Origin: SW10 sp049596615
GTDB taxonomy: Bacteria; Verrucomicrobiota; Verrucomicrobiia; Verrucomicrobiales; Akkermansiaceae
Direction of reading: 5' to 3'
Length of the DNA stretch: 64,000 bases
NCBI GenBank assembly: GCA_049596615.1
Contig: JBMYLT010000011.1
Span: 62,001-126,000 of the forward strand
Shown: piece after piece, positions 26,701 to 35,180 of the stretch
How positions within the stretch are numbered: position 1 is the first letter of the stretch
Layout: every line of letters begins with the position of its first letter
Made by a program: the position numbers and the translations under genes
Notes under the pieces: model-generated
Told to the model about the DNA's origin: nothing
The model's input: the letters and a program-made list of their open reading frames with translations, nothing else
Database searches by the model: none

Positions 26701-27433
26701 AATCGGAGAAAAGAGGACGACCCTCGCCGTTCGCTCGATAAACTTCTTCGTAGGAAAGCAGGTCAATACCGACAAGCAGGGGAGAGGCGTCGGATTGTGT
26801 CCAATGGCAACGCCACTCGGCATTCATCTGGAGTCGGCCTCCTGCAACCGAAATACCCGAGGCATGAAAAAGGATGTTGGTGTAGATCTTTGTGGGGCTT
26901 TCCTGTTCGATCCGATAAAGTTTGGTTTCCAGTTGAAGGAGGGAATCAGGAGCGAAAGCCGTACGGAGATCAGAGATGGTTTTGGCGAGATCTCTTTTTC
27001 CCGGCCACGATTTATTGTTCCAGCGGCGAATTGAAAATTCCCGTCCATTGTAATTGAGTTCCTCCAGCTCGGGGGGACGAAGTCCGGCGCTCGAAAACTC
27101 CTTGCTGGCGAGGCCTTCGAGGTCGCGGGCGGCAGGATCGGGTTCGGCGAGAGCCTGCTTGAAAAATTTGAGTTGAGCTCCGGCTTCCTCGTTAAAAGCT
27201 TCGGTGTCCCATCCGTCGGCAGAGGGATCGATCCGATTCCAGGCATCAGCAAGCGGAGCCACGAGTTCACGCTCCTTCAGGCCAGGTGCTTCGATCGTTC
27301 CTTTGGAAAACTCCCGGGTTTGGACCTCATTGCGGGTTTCCGTCTCGACCTCGGAATCCTGACACGAAGAAAGGAATCCGACAGGGGCCAGAAACAGAGG
27401 GAGGCGTTTGAGCAATATACGGGTGCGAGGCAC
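23711..27433 (-). CDS. Lipoprotein with VCBS/UnbV, thioredoxin and TPR domains; in-frame TGA (candidate selenocysteine)
   Basis: A single 1240-residue frame is split only by a TGA at 25574-25576 (residue 620). Residues 1-24 form a lipoprotein signal (FLAPVGFLSSC, Cys24). Residues 255-620 hold FG-GAP/VCBS calcium-type repeats (DLNNDGLED, DLDNDGDRD, DYDRDGDPD). After the TGA come another VCBS repeat and the ASPIC/UnbV domain (to about 800), a thioredoxin-like domain with WCPAC (C890, C893) and TPR repeats (about 1085-1230). The N-terminal part alone would lack the domains normally found together in CRTAC1/UnbV proteins, and the downstream part alone (from a GTG at 25552) has no signal peptide. 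A SECIS-like hairpin follows the TGA. Either this is a selenoprotein or a nonsense-mutated gene; conventional annotation would give two CDSs, 25574-27433 and 23711-25552. Confidence 0.8.
25546..25576 (-). promoter_or_regulatory. TGA plus SECIS-like hairpin (possible selenocysteine recoding site)
   Basis: On the minus strand the TGA is at 25576-25574. A perfect 6-bp stem, GCGACA (25562-25557) with TGTCGC (25551-25546), closes the 5-nt loop GGTCG. The loop starts 17 nt after the TGA. Bacterial SECIS elements described in the literature have the apical loop 16-37 nt after the UGA and a G in its first two positions; the E. coli fdhF element has GGUC in its loop. A further possible lower helix pairs ACTGG (before the stem) with CCGGT (after it). 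Function is not proven by sequence alone. Confidence 0.55.
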
Positions 27434-27504
27434 TTGATATGGGAATTAGAGTGGAGAGGCTCCGGGATTTAGCATCATGGAAATAGAAGACCCCTTCAAC
27501 AAAA

Positions 27505-27534
27505 AGAACAAGCCGCGGGTCTGCAGCTTGTTCT
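27505..27534 (-). terminator. Rho-independent terminator after the LamG remnant
   Basis: The arms AGAACAAGC (27505-27513) and GCTTGTTCT (27526-27534) pair over 9 bp. On the minus strand the hairpin runs into TTTTTG. It lies 37 bp past the end of the LamG remnant and upstream of the lipoprotein gene that starts at 27433. Confidence 0.75.
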
Positions 27535-27570
27535 GTCTGAAGAGTTAAGGTGTTTCGGGCTCTAGCGGCG

Positions 27571-28023
27571 TCAGCGAAGCAGTGCCAAAAAGCCAAGCGA
27601 ACCAAGTAATCTGGTGGCGGGCACGGGAATCCCAATCCCGCCTAAGCTTATGCCGGCCTGACCAGAATCATAAATTTGTTGCACTTCTTGCTGGGTGAGA
27701 ACGCGATCACACATCGCGACATCGGCAATTTGGCCGCCCCACATGCGGTTCGCTCCACCCTGAGGGTTGTTTCTAATCCACAAGACATCGGTTCCGTTGT
27801 CGGAGATTGCCATTGCCCTGTTGCTCGCACTTGCAACAGAGATTCCATTGACAAAGAGTTCCGTGCCGCCGTTGTGCGTGGTCGTAGCGACGATATGATA
27901 CCATCCTCCGTTCAAGATTTTTTGTCTAGAACGTGGCTCATCTTCAAATGACCGTCGTCGGTGACGAAATGTGCATGGCGCCTGCTGAGTGGAAAGCCGG
28001 GCACCTTACCCCATCTGTGAGCT
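27571..28023 (-). pseudogene. 5'-truncated, frameshifted LamG-domain protein
   Basis: Two frames together encode the end of a laminin-G/concanavalin-like domain. Upstream: HAHFVTDDGHLKMSHVLD, then a stop. Downstream, from about 27915: GGWYHIVATTTHNGGTELF, VNGISVAS, and QIADVAMCDRVLTQQEVQQI. It ends with a degenerate PEP-CTERM-like tail (VPATRLLGSLGFLALLR). The sequence abuts the stop of the serine hydrolase gene with no start codon or signal peptide. A frameshifted 3' fragment of an exported LamG protein is indicated; the terminator at 27505 probably belonged to it. Confidence 0.55.
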
Positions 28024-28025
28024 GA

Positions 28026-29561
28026 TCATTTCTTTTCAGCCCGTTTAAACTCCAGCTCGTAAAACCAAAAATCCCGGTTGGGTTGCTCAATCTTGAGCTC
28101 ATTCGGTTTTCCTTTTTGGTCGAAGGAAAAGAGAATCGATCCGAGCGGGAAGTGGTAGGACACAGAAGGGCGCCAATTGATCAGGAAGATTTCCCGGCTC
28201 ATCGGCTCGAGATCGGCCACGAGATGGGGGGCGGGCTTCAAGCGGAGGACCAAATTGTTATTTTCGTTCGCAATGGTGGCATCGCCGTAAAGTTTTCCGG
28301 TGTAGGTGCCGACATAGTCATCGAGTTTGAGATTCGAAGGAGAAGGCTCATTCTTCGGCGGGAGAACCCTTTTTTCCATTTTTGCAAAAGCCAGGAATTC
28401 GGATGACCAGTCGCGCTCAGGGGCCTCACAGAAGATGTCGAAAATCTTGTGCTGCAGGGCGGTGGGAACAGAGTTTTCGCAATTGGTGAGAACGACCAGG
28501 CCGAGACCCTCTTCCGGCATCATGGCGGTCATCGAGATCATGCCATCGAGTCCTCCGCTGTGGGAAACGACCTTACGACCGTGGTAATCCCAGACATTCC
28601 AGCCGAGCCCAAAGGTGTTGAAATGCCGGGAGGGCATGAAGGTGCTAGCGCCTTTGCTGATTGGGATGATGACGGCGGGTTGATGCATCTCCCAAATGTT
28701 CTGCTCGCTCACGATTCGTTTTCCTTCGAAACTCCCTTCACCCAGTTGGAGTCTCAGCCAGTTGGCCATCTCGACGACCGAGGAATTCAATCCCGCTGCC
28801 GCCACCACGCTATCGACGTTTCCCCGATGGTGGAGAGCGCGCAGGCCTTTTCCGCCGGATTCATTGTGAGGCCACGCTGCGTTGCCCTTGAGGTCGTTCA
28901 CGCTCGTGGTGGTCCGCTTCATCCCCAACGGTTTCAGGAATCTTGCGGTGACGAACTCGCTCCAGCTTTTTTCGGAGACCTTTTCGATGATCCTGCCAGC
29001 CGCAATGAACATGAGGTTTTGATAACCAAAGCCGGAACGAAATCCGCGCACGGGTTTGAGATGCTTCAGGCGCTTCAAGATTTCGTCGCTCGAATAGGTG
29101 GTTTCATACCAGAGCAAATCACCACTGAAGGTTCCGAGTCCGACCCGATGCGAGACCAAGTCGCGGATCGTGAGGTTTTCGGTGACGTAGGGATCGTAGA
29201 GTTGGAAGTCAGGCAGGTATTCGGAGACTCGGTCATCCCAGCCGCCAATCTTCCCTTCATCGATCAGGATTGCGAGGGCGGCCGTGGTGAAGGCCTTTGA
29301 GTTTGAGGCGATCGCGAAAAGGGTGTTTTTGTCGACGGTTTCCTTCCCTCCCAGCTTGCGAATGCCGTATCCTTTGGCGAAGACCACCTTGTCATCTTTG
29401 ACGATTGCAACCGCCATGCCGGGAATCTCCCAGTCCTTGTGGGCCTTTTCGGCGTAGACATCAATCGTCGCGAGTTTGAGCTCGAGTGGAGTCTTGTCAA
29501 AGGCAAGACCGTGAGGGACCAGAAATAGAAAGATGATCCGGGTGAATGACAATACTCTCAT
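28026..29561 (-). CDS. Exported serine hydrolase of the beta-lactamase/class C family
   Basis: The 511-residue protein has a signal peptide (MRVLSFTRIIFLFLVPHGLA). The three active-site motifs of the class C beta-lactamase/DD-peptidase fold are present: SNSK (S86, K89), YQN (Y180, N182) and HSG (H334-G336). A C-terminal beta domain (about 400-505, DYVGTYTGKLYGDATI) resembles DUF3471. Such proteins act as esterases, peptidases or amidases; no specific substrate is evident. It is the last gene of a minus-strand operon, 30 bp after the VCBS gene. Confidence 0.88.
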   Translation of the reverse strand: MRVLSFTRIIFLFLVPHGLAFDKTPLELKLATIDVYAEKAHKDWEIPGMAVAIVKDDKVVFAKGYGIRKLGGKETVDKNTLFAIASNSKAFTTAALAILIDEGKIGGWDDRVSEYLPDFQLYDPYVTENLTIRDLVSHRVGLGTFSGDLLWYETTYSSDEILKRLKHLKPVRGFRSGFGYQNLMFIAAGRIIEKVSEKSWSEFVTARFLKPLGMKRTTTSVNDLKGNAAWPHNESGGKGLRALHHRGNVDSVVAAAGLNSSVVEMANWLRLQLGEGSFEGKRIVSEQNIWEMHQPAVIIPISKGASTFMPSRHFNTFGLGWNVWDYHGRKVVSHSGGLDGMISMTAMMPEEGLGLVVLTNCENSVPTALQHKIFDIFCEAPERDWSSEFLAFAKMEKRVLPPKNEPSPSNLKLDDYVGTYTGKLYGDATIANENNNLVLRLKPAPHLVADLEPMSREIFLINWRPSVSYHFPLGSILFSFDQKGKPNELKIEQPNRDFWFYELEFKRAEKK

Positions 29562-29591
29562 GGCTGGTTTGAGCTTGAGAGATGGGTGGAA

Positions 29592-30791
29592 CTACAGGGA
29601 GCTTTTGAAAACAAAAACGCCCTTTTTGTTCCCGACTCCGATGTCTGTTTTACCGTCGTCATTAATATCGGCCGCTGACAGTTGAGTGCCCGCTCCGGAG
29701 TCGTTGTCGATCTGCCGGGGGATGAAACGTGCTCCTTTCTTGTCGCGCACCAATTGATAGACGTAAAGAACGGCAGGTTGCATGGCGCCCGGGTCGCGAC
29801 CATTGTGGGCGAAGTAGCGTTTGCCGGTGGCGAAGTCGGTGAGACCGTCGCCATTGAAATCGCCAGCCACCAGCGAGTGCGCTTGGCTGAAAGTCACTCC
29901 GCCGACCCCGGCCGATTTGTCTTCGGGCACGAGGATGTGCTGCTTAAAGGTGATTTTCCCGTCGGCCTTTTCGTTTTCAAACCAAGCCAGGCCCCAGGAA
30001 TGGGCCGAGGTACTTGAAACGACGTCGTTGTCGCCGTCCCCATCGATGTCAAAGACCAGCATTTGCGCCCCGCCTTTCTTTGAAAACGGATAGGAGTGAA
30101 AGGTCCAGTTGCCGGGTTGTTTGAGGTTGGTGGGGGATTCATACCAACCATCTTTTTCGAGCAGATCGACTTTGCCATCGCCATTCAGATCGCCCAGTCC
30201 AAGACCGTGGTAGTAGGGTGACTTGGTGCGGGATTCCGAGATGGGCTGAAAGGTCCAGGGTTTCTCGGGTGCTTTGGGGTCGGGATGGAAGATGCCAAAG
30301 CGACCGTCCTTCATCGCGATAAATTCCAAGGTTCCGTCTCCATCGAGATCAGCCAGTTCCGGTGATTCGTTACCCACCTTTTCGGCAACGCGATACTTTG
30401 GCCAGTTCTCTGATTTTTCTTTTGGCTGGAGGTAAAGGTCGAGGTGGAATTTGCCATCGTGCGCCACTTGGAAAATATCAGCGCGACCGTCCTTGTTAAT
30501 ATCGGCTACCCAACTTAGAAAGGAGTTGTGTTTATATCCCTTCGCGGGCACGGCTTCGCCCGGGCGATAGCGGTGTGAGTTTTTGAAGTCGGGTCCCTCC
30601 CACCAAAGCGGTCCGGCAAGAAGGTCCGTTTTGCCGTCTCCATTGACGTCGCCAAAGGACGCGCCTTCCGTATAAACGCCGGATGAGAGCAGAAGTTTTT
30701 GGTGGGCCGGAGCGGAGGGTTCTTTTGCGTCGCGTGCGAAAAGAACGACCGCAACCGAGCCGAGGGGAAGGATGAGTTTCAGAAGCTTCAT
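29592..30791 (-). CDS. Exported FG-GAP/VCBS repeat protein
   Basis: This is a 399-residue protein with a signal peptide (MKLLKLILPLGSVAVVLFA). It contains at least six FG-GAP/VCBS repeats built around calcium-loop motifs such as DVNGDGKTD, DINKDGRAD, DLDGDGTLE, DLNGDGKVD, DIDGDGDND and DINDDGKTD. These form an integrin-alpha-like beta-propeller; no enzymatic motif is seen. Its ATG overlaps the stop of the upstream haem-binding dehydrogenase by one base (TAATG), so translation is probably coupled. It may bind the substrate of that enzyme, by inference. Confidence 0.85.
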   Translation of the reverse strand: MKLLKLILPLGSVAVVLFARDAKEPSAPAHQKLLLSSGVYTEGASFGDVNGDGKTDLLAGPLWWEGPDFKNSHRYRPGEAVPAKGYKHNSFLSWVADINKDGRADIFQVAHDGKFHLDLYLQPKEKSENWPKYRVAEKVGNESPELADLDGDGTLEFIAMKDGRFGIFHPDPKAPEKPWTFQPISESRTKSPYYHGLGLGDLNGDGKVDLLEKDGWYESPTNLKQPGNWTFHSYPFSKKGGAQMLVFDIDGDGDNDVVSSTSAHSWGLAWFENEKADGKITFKQHILVPEDKSAGVGGVTFSQAHSLVAGDFNGDGLTDFATGKRYFAHNGRDPGAMQPAVLYVYQLVRDKKGARFIPRQIDNDSGAGTQLSAADINDDGKTDIGVGNKKGVFVFKSSL

Positions 30792-33700
30792 TATTCGACA
30801 ATTTCAATGAGGACAGGGGCCGGGCGGGCAGATTGATTGACTGCGATGGTGAAGTTGCGTGGGTCTTTGTTTCCGGTGACCTCGACAATCGCGGAGCCGT
30901 TTTCGGGAAGCTTGATTTCCTTTTTGCCATCGAAAAGGTGCATCGTGTTGGTGTCGTTGATCTTGATTTTGATAGTGCCTTTGCGATCGATTCCAAAACG
31001 AGCGACCGCCCAGGAGGCGCGACCCCTTCCGCGAACCTTTGGAAGTTCGGTGGGAAGGAGTTCACCGCTCACTTTTCCGCTGTAAGGTGTCCATTGATAC
31101 CCGTCGAAGCGTTCGGCAAACATCGCGGCTCCATAGTGACCGTATTGATCAACGGTGCGAGGGTGCGGCTGCATCACGACCCAGTCTCGGATTATGGGTT
31201 TGGAGCTGACCTTGAATTCTCCTTCCTTGCCCAATTCCGAGAGAAATCGTACTAAGTCCACGAATTGGTCTTCTCGAAGTGACCCGGTGAGACCGGCGGG
31301 CATCATTGAAACCGGACTGATCGTGACGCTTTTAACGTCTGCTTTGGAAATGCGGATGATCTTGCCAGTGTTGTCGCGCAGCACCACCTCGGTATCGCTC
31401 TGACTGACGAGGCCACCAGCGTGGCTGTTGCCGTTTTTCTCTACCACAAAGGTGGTGTGGTATCCCTCCTTAATCTTGTCGGTGGGATCGAGCAGGGAAG
31501 TGATGAGGTAATCAACAGGAGCGCTGGCTCCGATGCTTACGAGGTCGGGGCCGATCTGACTGCCTACCCCTCCGATGGCATGACAAGTGAGGCAGGCCAA
31601 CTCGGTGCGCCGGTAGATTGTTTCGCCACGATGTGGGTCGCCGTTTTTGATTACGCGGTCGACAAGTTTCGCCATCTCGTCTTTGGAGAGCTTTTGAGCC
31701 ATCGGCTTGAGATCGCCGGCAAGACGGAGGGCGTTCATGAGATCCTTGGGCGGCCGGCCGGTGGTGCCGGCCCGTTGTAGGCCGAGGGTGGCCGACTTGG
31801 CGGGGATCTTTTTTCCTTTGAGAGCATCGGCGAGGGCTTTGGAGGCTTTCGGGTTTTGCAGGAAGCTCCGGTAAAGGTCATGCGGATCCTTTCCGTCGGT
31901 GTCGCGCATGAGGAGGTCGGCTCCATATTTTGCGGCCTGACCGGGAGCGATTTTGGAAAGCTCTTTGATCGCAAGGGCGCGCTTCGCTTCGTCGTTATCT
32001 TCTCCTGCGAGCTTGTAAAAGAAGGCGATGGTCTCCTTGTCATTGAATAGGCGAAGGCCTTCTGCGGCGGCGGCCCGGCGGCCGGTTGACTTGGTATTGA
32101 TGAACGCCTTGATGAGGATGTCGCGGGCGGCAGTGAGTTTCCAGAGTCCGGCCAGTTTGGCAGCATCAACGAAGACCGTGAGGTTGGTGGATTTGAGCAG
32201 GGGCAAGAGTTTTTCCTTCCCGGGTTTGGGTTGAATTTTGCGAATCTGCGCGGCAGTGATGAGTTGTTTGAGGATCGCCGGTTCTTTTGCCACGAGGTCC
32301 ATGAGTTTGGAGAGATCGTCTGGCGACCCGGTTTGCGCGATGATGGAGATCGCGTCTTCGCGCTCCTCCTTGCTCAAGGTGTTGCGGTCAATGCTTTTGA
32401 AAATGGAAGCGAGGGACAGGGGTTTTCCAAGAGCCTTCATTGCGAAGATGAGATGGGCGATTTTGTCGCCAAAGATTGGTTTTCCGGCTTCAAAAGTGGG
32501 AGCCCATTGGTCCTGATGTTCGCGAGCGATCGACCAGAGCGCGAAGTCGATGTTCTTGTCCATCGGGTGATCGAGGGCTTGTAAGGCGGTGGGGACCGAC
32601 TTGGGCCCGGGCATTTGCGCCAGGCAGCTGATTGCCCAGAGCCGTACTCGTCCATTGGGATCGTTGATGGCCTTGGCGACAATGTCACTGGCATCTGGGA
32701 GTTCTTCGTGGCGATGGTAAACCACCCGCAGGGCCGCTGCGCGGTAGCGGGCATCTTTGGAAGCAAGTAGCTTCTTGATGATGTCGGTGGCGGTGTGGTT
32801 CAGGGCCTGGTGGTTCCACATCGCCTGCATGAGTTGGTATTCCTTAGTTAGTTTGCTGCTCCAGGCAGTGAGGGCCGAAAGGGACTCGGTGCGATTGCGG
32901 GTGCGGAGCTCGCTGCGGGCTTGCTCGCGATGCACACGTTCCGTGGATATGGTGTGGGCGAGGAGCTCGTCGATGGTGAGTTTGGTGAAGTTCTTTTTTG
33001 TAACGAGTTGCTGTCCTTTGAAGGTGACCCGCCAGATCCGTCCGTGGGTGTGGTCGCGTCGTTTGTCGCGGAAGTCGACTTCACCGTGCTGGATGATTGG
33101 ATTGTACCAATCAGCAATGTAAAGGGCACCATCGGGGCCCATCTTGACATCGATGGGCCGAAAGGCCCGGTGGGAGGAGCTCAGAAAGTCATCGACCCGG
33201 GTCGAGACGTAAGCACCTGAATCAGGCGAGAGGCGGTAGGCATTGATTCGGTGGCCCCGGAAGTCGGGCGCGATGAGGAGGCCCCGGTATTTTTCGGGCA
33301 TGTGAGAACCGGAGAGAACCTCGAGGCCGCACAGTTTCGGTTGTCCCGGGTTGAGGCCGTCGACGATGCGGCGTGCTCCGGGAGAGGTGCGGAAGACCGA
33401 GCGCGGGAAAATGTCGTTGATGCCATGTCCGCCGGCTCCGTCGGTCGCAAAGGTCTGTCCGTAATCATCGAAGATGAATCCCCAGGGATTGATGAGACCT
33501 TTCGAAAGAATTTCGGCGCGCTGGGTTTCCGGGCGGAAGTGCCATACGCCACCTCCCATAAGACGGCGGATGCCGTAGGGCGTTTCGAGGTGGGTATGGA
33601 TGTAGATCGACTGCAGGAAGTAGAGCATCCCGTCGGGCCCCTGCTCGAAGGTGTGCACGAGGTGGTGGGTGTCTTCGGTTCCAAACCCGGAGAGAACGAC

Positions 33701-34144
33701 GCGTCTTTCGTCGGCCTTGTCGTCACCATCGGTATCTTTGAGGAAAAGGATCTCGGTGGAATTCGCGACGTAGGCTCCGCCGTCGGCCGGCAGAACCGCA
33801 GTGGGAATGTGAAGGTCGTCTGCAAAGACGATGCGCTTATCTGCTTTGCCGTCGTTGTTGGTGTCTTCGAGAATGAGGACGCGGTCGTTTTCCTCGGCAC
33901 CGGGAACGATATGCGGATACATCCCGCTGGACACGAGCCACAGGCGCCCCTGGGTGTCGAAATTCATCTGAACCGGCTTGGCAATCATGGGATCGGAGGC
34001 AAAGAGCTCGATCTGCATCCCCTCCGGAAGATTGAAGGCGGCTTGTTGTTTGATCGGATCGGGATCGGGAATGTTCTTGAGACCGCGTTGGGCGTGAGCG
34101 GTCAGGATGGCAAGCGAGGTGGCGAGAAGAATTCGGTAGATCAT
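30791..34144 (-). CDS. PVC-type membrane-bound dehydrogenase with HEAT repeats and c-type haem
   Basis: The product is 1117 residues with a signal peptide (MIYRILLATSLAILTAHA). Residues about 35-370 form the PVC/sorbosone-dehydrogenase-like propeller (MNFDTQGRLWLVSSGMYPH, LEDTNNDGKADKR, FGTEDTHHLVHTF, GPDGALYIADWYNP). HEAT-like helices fill about 380-790. A cytochrome c domain with CLTCH (C851, C854, H855) and a Met ligand, probably in SPVSMMPAG, follows. A C-terminal beta domain (about 980-1117) ends VLIEIVE. Start and stop overlap both neighbours as TAATG, placing it in the middle of a coupled operon with an SGNH-like gene and a VCBS gene. Sugar or alcohol oxidation is the family-based guess. 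Confidence 0.9.
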   Translation of the reverse strand: MIYRILLATSLAILTAHAQRGLKNIPDPDPIKQQAAFNLPEGMQIELFASDPMIAKPVQMNFDTQGRLWLVSSGMYPHIVPGAEENDRVLILEDTNNDGKADKRIVFADDLHIPTAVLPADGGAYVANSTEILFLKDTDGDDKADERRVVLSGFGTEDTHHLVHTFEQGPDGMLYFLQSIYIHTHLETPYGIRRLMGGGVWHFRPETQRAEILSKGLINPWGFIFDDYGQTFATDGAGGHGINDIFPRSVFRTSPGARRIVDGLNPGQPKLCGLEVLSGSHMPEKYRGLLIAPDFRGHRINAYRLSPDSGAYVSTRVDDFLSSSHRAFRPIDVKMGPDGALYIADWYNPIIQHGEVDFRDKRRDHTHGRIWRVTFKGQQLVTKKNFTKLTIDELLAHTISTERVHREQARSELRTRNRTESLSALTAWSSKLTKEYQLMQAMWNHQALNHTATDIIKKLLASKDARYRAAALRVVYHRHEELPDASDIVAKAINDPNGRVRLWAISCLAQMPGPKSVPTALQALDHPMDKNIDFALWSIAREHQDQWAPTFEAGKPIFGDKIAHLIFAMKALGKPLSLASIFKSIDRNTLSKEEREDAISIIAQTGSPDDLSKLMDLVAKEPAILKQLITAAQIRKIQPKPGKEKLLPLLKSTNLTVFVDAAKLAGLWKLTAARDILIKAFINTKSTGRRAAAAEGLRLFNDKETIAFFYKLAGEDNDEAKRALAIKELSKIAPGQAAKYGADLLMRDTDGKDPHDLYRSFLQNPKASKALADALKGKKIPAKSATLGLQRAGTTGRPPKDLMNALRLAGDLKPMAQKLSKDEMAKLVDRVIKNGDPHRGETIYRRTELACLTCHAIGGVGSQIGPDLVSIGASAPVDYLITSLLDPTDKIKEGYHTTFVVEKNGNSHAGGLVSQSDTEVVLRDNTGKIIRISKADVKSVTISPVSMMPAGLTGSLREDQFVDLVRFLSELGKEGEFKVSSKPIIRDWVVMQPHPRTVDQYGHYGAAMFAERFDGYQWTPYSGKVSGELLPTELPKVRGRGRASWAVARFGIDRKGTIKIKINDTNTMHLFDGKKEIKLPENGSAIVEVTGNKDPRNFTIAVNQSARPAPVLIEIVE

Positions 34145-35017
34145 TACTTGAGGGCGAGGATGGAGGTACGAAGGGATTCGATGTCCTTTTCGGACTTTTC
34201 GATGAGCGGGTCGAACATGGGGAGTTCCTTCACATTCTGACCTTGTTCATGTTTTCGGAAGAGACGGAGGTAGGTTTCGTTGGCGGGACGCCAGCGGAAG
34301 AAGAAGAGCTTGTTCTTGGCGATGATCGCTTCGCAGAAGGCCTTGACCGACCCATGGCCCAGCTGGGCGGAGTTCTTCATCCCGAGCGATTCCACAAACT
34401 TCGGAGCGATGGCTTCATATCCTTGGTCAGTGAGGTGAAGCCCGTTGTCGGTGAGTCCTTTGGCAGAGCCAGCGGCGGTATTGAGATCAGCGAAGTGAAG
34501 TTGGTGCTCCTTGGCCATGGCGGCCAGAGCCTTGGTGTATTGAACGAGATTTTTATTGTGTTCGCTCATGTCANNNNNNNNNNTCTGCCGGAAGAGGGGA
34601 AACGATGACAATCTCACGTGGTTTAGCCGTCGACTGAATCATCTTGATGAGGGTTTTGTAGCCACCGATGAATTCAGTGAGCCCGTCCTTCCCTTTAAAA
34701 GCGGCACCGGCTCCGTAGCAAATGATGACCACATTGGGCTTGAGCTCGCTGAGGTCGGACGTGAGGCGTTTGAAGCCTTCGGCCGGTGGTCCGAAGTAGC
34801 TGCGTGCGTGTCCGAATACCGTGTCGCCACTCCAGCCAAGATTACGAAACTTCAAGTTCTTCTTATCAGCGGCCAGAGTGAGGGCGGTTTCGAGATGACC
34901 GTATTTTTGAGCGCGCTCGATGAAGGTGTTACCGAGCAAAACGACGGTGTCGTCATTCTGGAAAGTGATCGCAGAGGCCGGAAGGATGGTGAAAAGGAGA
35001 AGGAAAAGGCGTTTCAT
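34144..35017 (-). CDS. SGNH/GDSL-like exported protein (crosses an assembly gap)
   Basis: The N-terminal half (from 35017) has a signal peptide (MKRLFLLLFTILPASA) and blocks of the SGNH fold: LLGNTFIERAQKYGHLETAL, FRNLGWSGDTVFGHA, VVIICYGAGAAF and REIVIVSPLP. The second half (to 34144) carries DNGLHLTDQGYEAIAP, the Asp/His block, then helices. Ten Ns at 34574-34583 interrupt the gene, so the true length and frame across the gap are unknown. Where GDS(L) should provide the nucleophile the sequence is GNTF, so catalysis is doubtful. It starts a coupled operon (TAATG with the dehydrogenase at 34144). The same SGNH type is fused to a propeller in the gene at 58043. Confidence 0.82.
34574..34583. 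other. Assembly gap (10 Ns)
   Basis: A run of ten Ns falls within the SGNH-like gene. Its size is probably nominal, so distances across it are uncertain. Confidence 0.98.
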
Positions 35018-35180
35018 TTATTCTGGAAGCCCAGTTACGGGCCGCGGGTTTGGCTTTTGTCAATCGATTCGGCCCAGAGGTAACCCCAAAAGTAACACTC
35101 TCGCTGGGGAAAGGAACGCTCGATTTCTATGGTTTACGCTAGGTTCGACTTATGCCCCCGGGTGTTCTAAAAACGAGGGC

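Noticed and set aside
34920..35180. N-terminal extension of the symporter frame
   Set aside because: It overlaps the divergent SGNH gene, is Arg-rich and contains no membrane segment; the ATG at 35181 fits the family.
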